A DNA stretch of 8,461 bases from NCBI RefSeq assembly GCF_001298715.1, contig NZ_CDSC02000312.1:1-8461 (forward strand). The letters run 5' to 3'. This document shows, one piece after another, positions 6,178 to 8,461 of this stretch. The DNA comes from Bathymodiolus azoricus thioautotrophic gill symbiont (GTDB lineage Bacteria > Pseudomonadota > Gammaproteobacteria > PS1 > Pseudothioglobaceae). A program made the position numbers and the translations under genes. Below the pieces are notes generated by a model that searched no databases, was not told where the DNA came from, and worked only from the letters and a program-made list of their open reading frames with translations. Position 1 is the stretch's first letter; each line of letters begins with the position of its first letter.

Positions 6178-6917
6178 TATTTTTTTCTCCTATTTAAAAA
6201 ATCTGTTATTTGTGCATATGCCAGCACACTCATAATCGGGAATAATGAAGCAAAGGCAATCAGTCCAAAGCCATCAATAATTGGGTTTCTCCCCTCAATT
6301 GTACTTGCCAAACCCAAACCCAGGGCGGCAACCAAAGGCACAGTAACGGTAGAAGTGGTTACCCCGCCCGTGTCATAGGCCAAAGCAATGATATTTTTTG
6401 GCGCAAAATAGGTTTGTATTAACACAATCACATAACCCATAATAATAAAATAGTGAATTGGTAACCCAGCTACAATACGGAAACTGCCCAATGAAATACC
6501 CACTGCAACACCGAGTGCCACGGTAATACGAAGTGACCAAACTTTAATAAAACCACCCGATACCTGATTGGCTTTGATGGCAACAGCCAAGAGTGAAGGC
6601 TCAGCAATGGTGGTGGCAAATCCAATGGCAAAGGCGAAAATATACACCCAATAGTAACTGCCCCAATTAGTATTAGTGCCAATAAAATCAACACTGGTAA
6701 GCTGGTCTGCCATGAGTTTTCCAAGCGGAAAAAGTGCTTTTTCCAGCCCAACAATAAATAAAGTCAGCCCAATCCACACCAAAACAAAGCCAATAATGAC
6801 CTGCTTTAAATGCGGAATTTTCTGTTTAAGGATAAGAAATTGAAAGCCAAATAATACCAAAGCAATAGGGGCTACATCCCAAAGCATGTCAACAAAGGGT
6901 TGAAATAAATCTACCAT
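6177..6917 (-). CDS. DUF1538 integral membrane protein, second of a tandem pair
   Basis: A 246-residue inner-membrane protein with about seven hydrophobic segments (roughly 15-30, 38-62, 88-112, 128-150, 153-172, 186-206, 216-236). Family-like motifs shared with its neighbour are [17 protein letters not shown] (50-66), [14 protein letters not shown] (100-113), and [15 protein letters not shown] (181-195) running into EGRNP (208-212) and DGFG. Conserved Glu106 and Asp182 next to Thr/Ser/Gly clusters inside membrane segments suggest an ion or substrate path; that is inference. It ends in a basic NRRKK tail facing the PII-like gene, and the same codons supply that gene's AGGAG site. Its ATG overlaps the upstream paralog by 7 nt. 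DUF1538 also occurs as roughly double-length proteins elsewhere, so this pair probably forms a heterodimer. Biochemical function is not established to my knowledge. Confidence 0.88.
   Translation of the reverse strand: MVDLFQPFVDMLWDVAPIALVLFGFQFLILKQKIPHLKQVIIGFVLVWIGLTLFIVGLEKALFPLGKLMADQLTSVDFIGTNTNWGSYYWVYIFAFAIGFATTIAEPSLLAVAIKANQVSGGFIKVWSLRITVALGVAVGISLGSFRIVAGLPIHYFIIMGYVIVLIQTYFAPKNIIALAYDTGGVTTSTVTVPLVAALGLGLASTIEGRNPIIDGFGLIAFASLFPIMSVLAYAQITDFLNRRKK
6187..6191 (-). promoter_or_regulatory. Ribosome binding site of the PII-like gene, inside the DUF1538 gene
   Basis: AGGAG lies 9 nt before the PII-like ATG and is encoded by the Asn-Arg-Arg codons at the end of the DUF1538 protein. 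The arrangement is nearly the same as that before the CBS gene and supports coupled translation. Confidence 0.75.
6232..6410. repeat. Diverged tandem repeat, copy in the second DUF1538 gene
   Basis: This stretch aligns without gaps to 6942-7120, at a constant offset of 710 bp, and encodes the C-terminal third of both DUF1538 proteins from the AP motif onward. Over the 51 residues from YD to the end of the last conserved helix, I count 38 identities. It reflects an old gene duplication held by selection on the protein; third positions differ widely. Confidence 0.8.
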
Positions 6918-7639
6918 AGCATGCCAAAAATCATCACAGCAATAATCGGTAATAGTGAGGCAATGGCAATCATACCAAAGCCATCAGTCATTGGATTTCT
7001 ACCACGAATTGAACTTGCTAAACCAACGCCCAATGCAGTTACCAGTGGCACAGTAATAGTACTAGTGGTAACGCCACCAGAATCATAAGCGATACCAATA
7101 ATATTGTCAGGTGCAAAAGCGGTGGTAATAATAACCCCTAAATAGCCACCGATAATTAAGTAGGTTAGCGACCACCCCTTGATGATGCGCAATACGCCCA
7201 ACAGCACTGAGAATCCGACTGATATTGCTACTGTATAGCGAAGCATTTGTGCATAAGGTTGTAATTCTATTTCTTTTATTAAGCCACCGAGTTGTGCTAC
7301 ATTGGCAGCCTCATTGGCAACTGCAATGAGTGCGGGTTCTGCTACTGTGGTGCCAAAGCCGAGTGCAAAGGAAAATACCAGTAACCATATTATTGAGCCT
7401 TTTTTTACAAAGGCAAATGCCAAAGCCTCACCAATTGGAAAGAGCCCTAGATTTAAACCATAGACAAATAAAGTTAAACCCAATAGGACAAAGCCTGTGC
7501 CAAGAACGATGTCGAAAAGGTTGGGAATGTTTTGTTGCAGCACAACGAGTTGAAAAAAACCAATTACCAATACAATCGGAGCCAAGTCTTTGGCGCTGTC
7601 TAATAAGTTGTGACTAAATACTTTGAGTATTTTTTTCAT
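6911..7639 (-). CDS. DUF1538 integral membrane protein, first gene of the operon
   Basis: A 242-residue paralog of the next gene, with the same ~7-segment hydrophobic pattern. Shared motifs are [17 protein letters not shown] (54-70), [14 protein letters not shown] (95-108), [19 protein letters not shown] (176-194), then TVPLV and RGRNP (212-216). Glu101 and Asp186 correspond to Glu106 and Asp182 of the neighbour. Differences are a longer insert after the AEP motif (~110-130, with several acidic residues and Lys) and a C-terminus that stops right after the last hydrophobic segment (FGMLW), without the basic tail. It heads a four-gene operon: DUF1538, DUF1538, PII-like, CBS. The ribosome site is weak and a -10-like TATAAT lies only a few bases upstream, so the message may be nearly leaderless. 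I infer a two-subunit transporter or channel; substrate unknown. Confidence 0.88.
   Translation of the reverse strand: MKKILKVFSHNLLDSAKDLAPIVLVIGFFQLVVLQQNIPNLFDIVLGTGFVLLGLTLFVYGLNLGLFPIGEALAFAFVKKGSIIWLLVFSFALGFGTTVAEPALIAVANEAANVAQLGGLIKEIELQPYAQMLRYTVAISVGFSVLLGVLRIIKGWSLTYLIIGGYLGVIITTAFAPDNIIGIAYDSGGVTTSTITVPLVTALGVGLASSIRGRNPMTDGFGMIAIASLLPIIAVMIFGMLW
6942..7120. repeat. Diverged tandem repeat, copy in the first DUF1538 gene
   Basis: Partner of the copy at 6232-6410; the ungapped match covers the most conserved part of the family, including the GGVTTST and GRNP motifs. Confidence 0.8.
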
Positions 7640-7663
7640 GAAGGTCTCATTATAATGTAAGCT
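7640..7663. promoter_or_regulatory. 24-bp divergent promoter with a palindromic -10 (DUF1538 operon / pabC)
   Basis: The two start codons lie only 24 bp apart. The gap contains the palindrome ATTATAAT (7649-7656), which gives a perfect TATAAT on the plus strand (7651-7656) and on the minus strand (7649-7654). Standard -10 to +1 spacing predicts transcription starts within about 1-3 nt of both ATGs, implying leaderless or nearly leaderless messages. No good -35 is seen on either side, so promoters further upstream inside the opposite genes remain possible. Confidence 0.45.
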
Positions 7664-8461
7664 ATGAAAGAAGTCGTTTTAATTAATGGAAAGCAACAAT
7701 CTACACTCAGCGTTTTTAACCGCCTGATTCAATTCGGCGACGGTTTGTTTGAAACCTGCGTGGCTGAAAATACCAGCTTATTATTTTGGTCACAACATTT
7801 TGAGCGATTAGAAAAAGGGCGCATACAGCTAAAAATCAATCCAGTGAGTGAAAAAGTGTGGCTAGAAGATATTAGTGCGGCACTAAGAGTTGCTAACATG
7901 ACTAATGCAGTGGTAAAAATTATCCTTTCTCGTGGTGAAAGTAGGAGGGGCTATGGGTTTGAAGAGTACATAAAGCCAACGCGACTTGTTATTGTATCTA
8001 TGATGCTAGAAGTACCGAGTGAATATACACTGAGTATTTGTCACAGTGGCTATGCCAACAATCAATTATTGTCTAATATCAAGCATTGTAATCGCCTTGA
8101 GCAAATATTAGCACGCAGTGATTTGAGTGCTGATGAGTGCATTATGTTAGATGATAATGATTGTGTTATCTCAGTCACGCAAGGGAATATTTTTGCTATA
8201 AAGCATAGAGTATTATTAACACCAAATTTAGACAAATGCGGTATTGCAGGTACGCGTCGTGCTATGGTATTGAAAATTGCCGGTGAATTAGGCTTACAAG
8301 TTAGAATAGAGCCATTAATATTACAAGAATTACTGGAATGTGATGAGGTGTTTATTACCAATAGTGTGATTGGCATTAAAACAGTTGCCTCTATTGGTGA
8401 AAAATTTTTTACACAACAAATCATAACTCAAAAATTAATACAAATTTTTAAGAAAATTAAA
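7664..8461 (+). CDS. pabC: Aminodeoxychorismate lyase (class IV PLP enzyme), lacking a few codons at the window edge
   Basis: Converts 4-amino-4-deoxychorismate to p-aminobenzoate and pyruvate for folate synthesis. My translation is open for 266 codons to the window end (E. coli about 269), so almost all of it is present. It matches PabC throughout: LINGK at the start, QFGDGLFET (23-31), a HFERLE phosphate-region motif, [10 protein letters not shown] (89-98), [16 protein letters not shown] with the PLP lysine Lys140, NIFAI and GIAGTRR (193-199). One odd substitution: where E. coli has VTECCAANLF, this protein has [10 protein letters not shown], so the conserved Glu (E. coli 173) that contacts the PLP pyridine nitrogen is Ser170. 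In other proteobacteria mltG, tmk and holB often follow pabC, but they would lie outside this window. The gene diverges from the DUF1538 operon. Other class IV aminotransferases are less likely given the IKHxNRLEQ match. Confidence 0.92.
   Translation, partial: MKEVVLINGKQQSTLSVFNRLIQFGDGLFETCVAENTSLLFWSQHFERLEKGRIQLKINPVSEKVWLEDISAALRVANMTNAVVKIILSRGESRRGYGFEEYIKPTRLVIVSMMLEVPSEYTLSICHSGYANNQLLSNIKHCNRLEQILARSDLSADECIMLDDNDCVISVTQGNIFAIKHRVLLTPNLDKCGIAGTRRAMVLKIAGELGLQVRIEPLILQELLECDEVFITNSVIGIKTVASIGEKFFTQQIITQKLIQIFKKIK

Noticed and set aside
7616..7632. 7-bp stem with a 3-nt loop followed by a T-run at the start of the first DUF1538 gene
   Set aside because: It resembles a plus-strand terminator, but the stem has a single G-C pair, the loop is very small, no plus-strand gene ends nearby, and it comes from Lys-Ile-Leu-Lys-Val-Phe codons.
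8062..8424. 120-residue open frame on the minus strand
   Set aside because: It lies fully antisense to pabC, whose own frame has clear family motifs; the antisense translation resembles no family I know and is Ser/Ile-rich, as expected of a shadow.
1..8461. Mobile element, CRISPR, toxin-antitoxin or phage-defence system
   Set aside because: No transposase or integrase motifs, terminal inverted repeats, direct-repeat arrays or toxin-like small gene pairs were seen; nearly all sequence is taken up by recognisable chromosomal genes.

Overview
The window is A+T-rich, densely coded bacterial DNA with ten complete or nearly complete genes, one clear gap, and no mobile element, CRISPR array, tRNA or rRNA. 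The proteins (RsmB, DsbC, PepA, PpnP, PabC) look gammaproteobacterial. The low G+C, compact layout and DUF302/DUF1538 genes would suit a marine sulfur-oxidiser of the SUP05/Thioglobus type or a related symbiont. That placement is an inference from style and gene content, not from a marker gene.

Left part (1-1951, minus strand): dsbC (periplasmic disulfide isomerase) followed by rsmB (16S rRNA m5C967 methyltransferase). rsmB starts inside the end of dsbC and loses only its last few codons at the window edge. A 62-bp divergent promoter region separates them from pepA-ppnP on the plus strand (leucyl aminopeptidase, then a small cupin nucleoside phosphorylase). ppnP meets a minus-strand metallo-beta-lactamase-fold hydrolase tail to tail, with the two stop codons sharing TTAA.

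Middle (4601-5422): a terminator-like hairpin, a membrane-anchored DUF302 protein, and a 110-bp AT-rich spacer with two small dyads.

Right part (5423-7639, minus strand): the most interesting locus, a tightly packed four-gene operon. Two paralogous DUF1538 membrane proteins overlap by 7 nt. They are followed, through two TAATG stop/start junctions, by a non-canonical PII-like protein and a stand-alone CBS-pair protein. The arrangement looks like a two-subunit membrane transporter or channel with two soluble, probably nucleotide-sensing, regulators. I know of no experimentally established function for DUF1538, so this is the best candidate for an undescribed system.

Right edge: pabC (aminodeoxychorismate lyase, folate synthesis) diverges from that operon across only 24 bp, which contain a palindromic -10 element readable on both strands. 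PabC carries Ser where the family normally has the Glu that contacts the PLP ring nitrogen.
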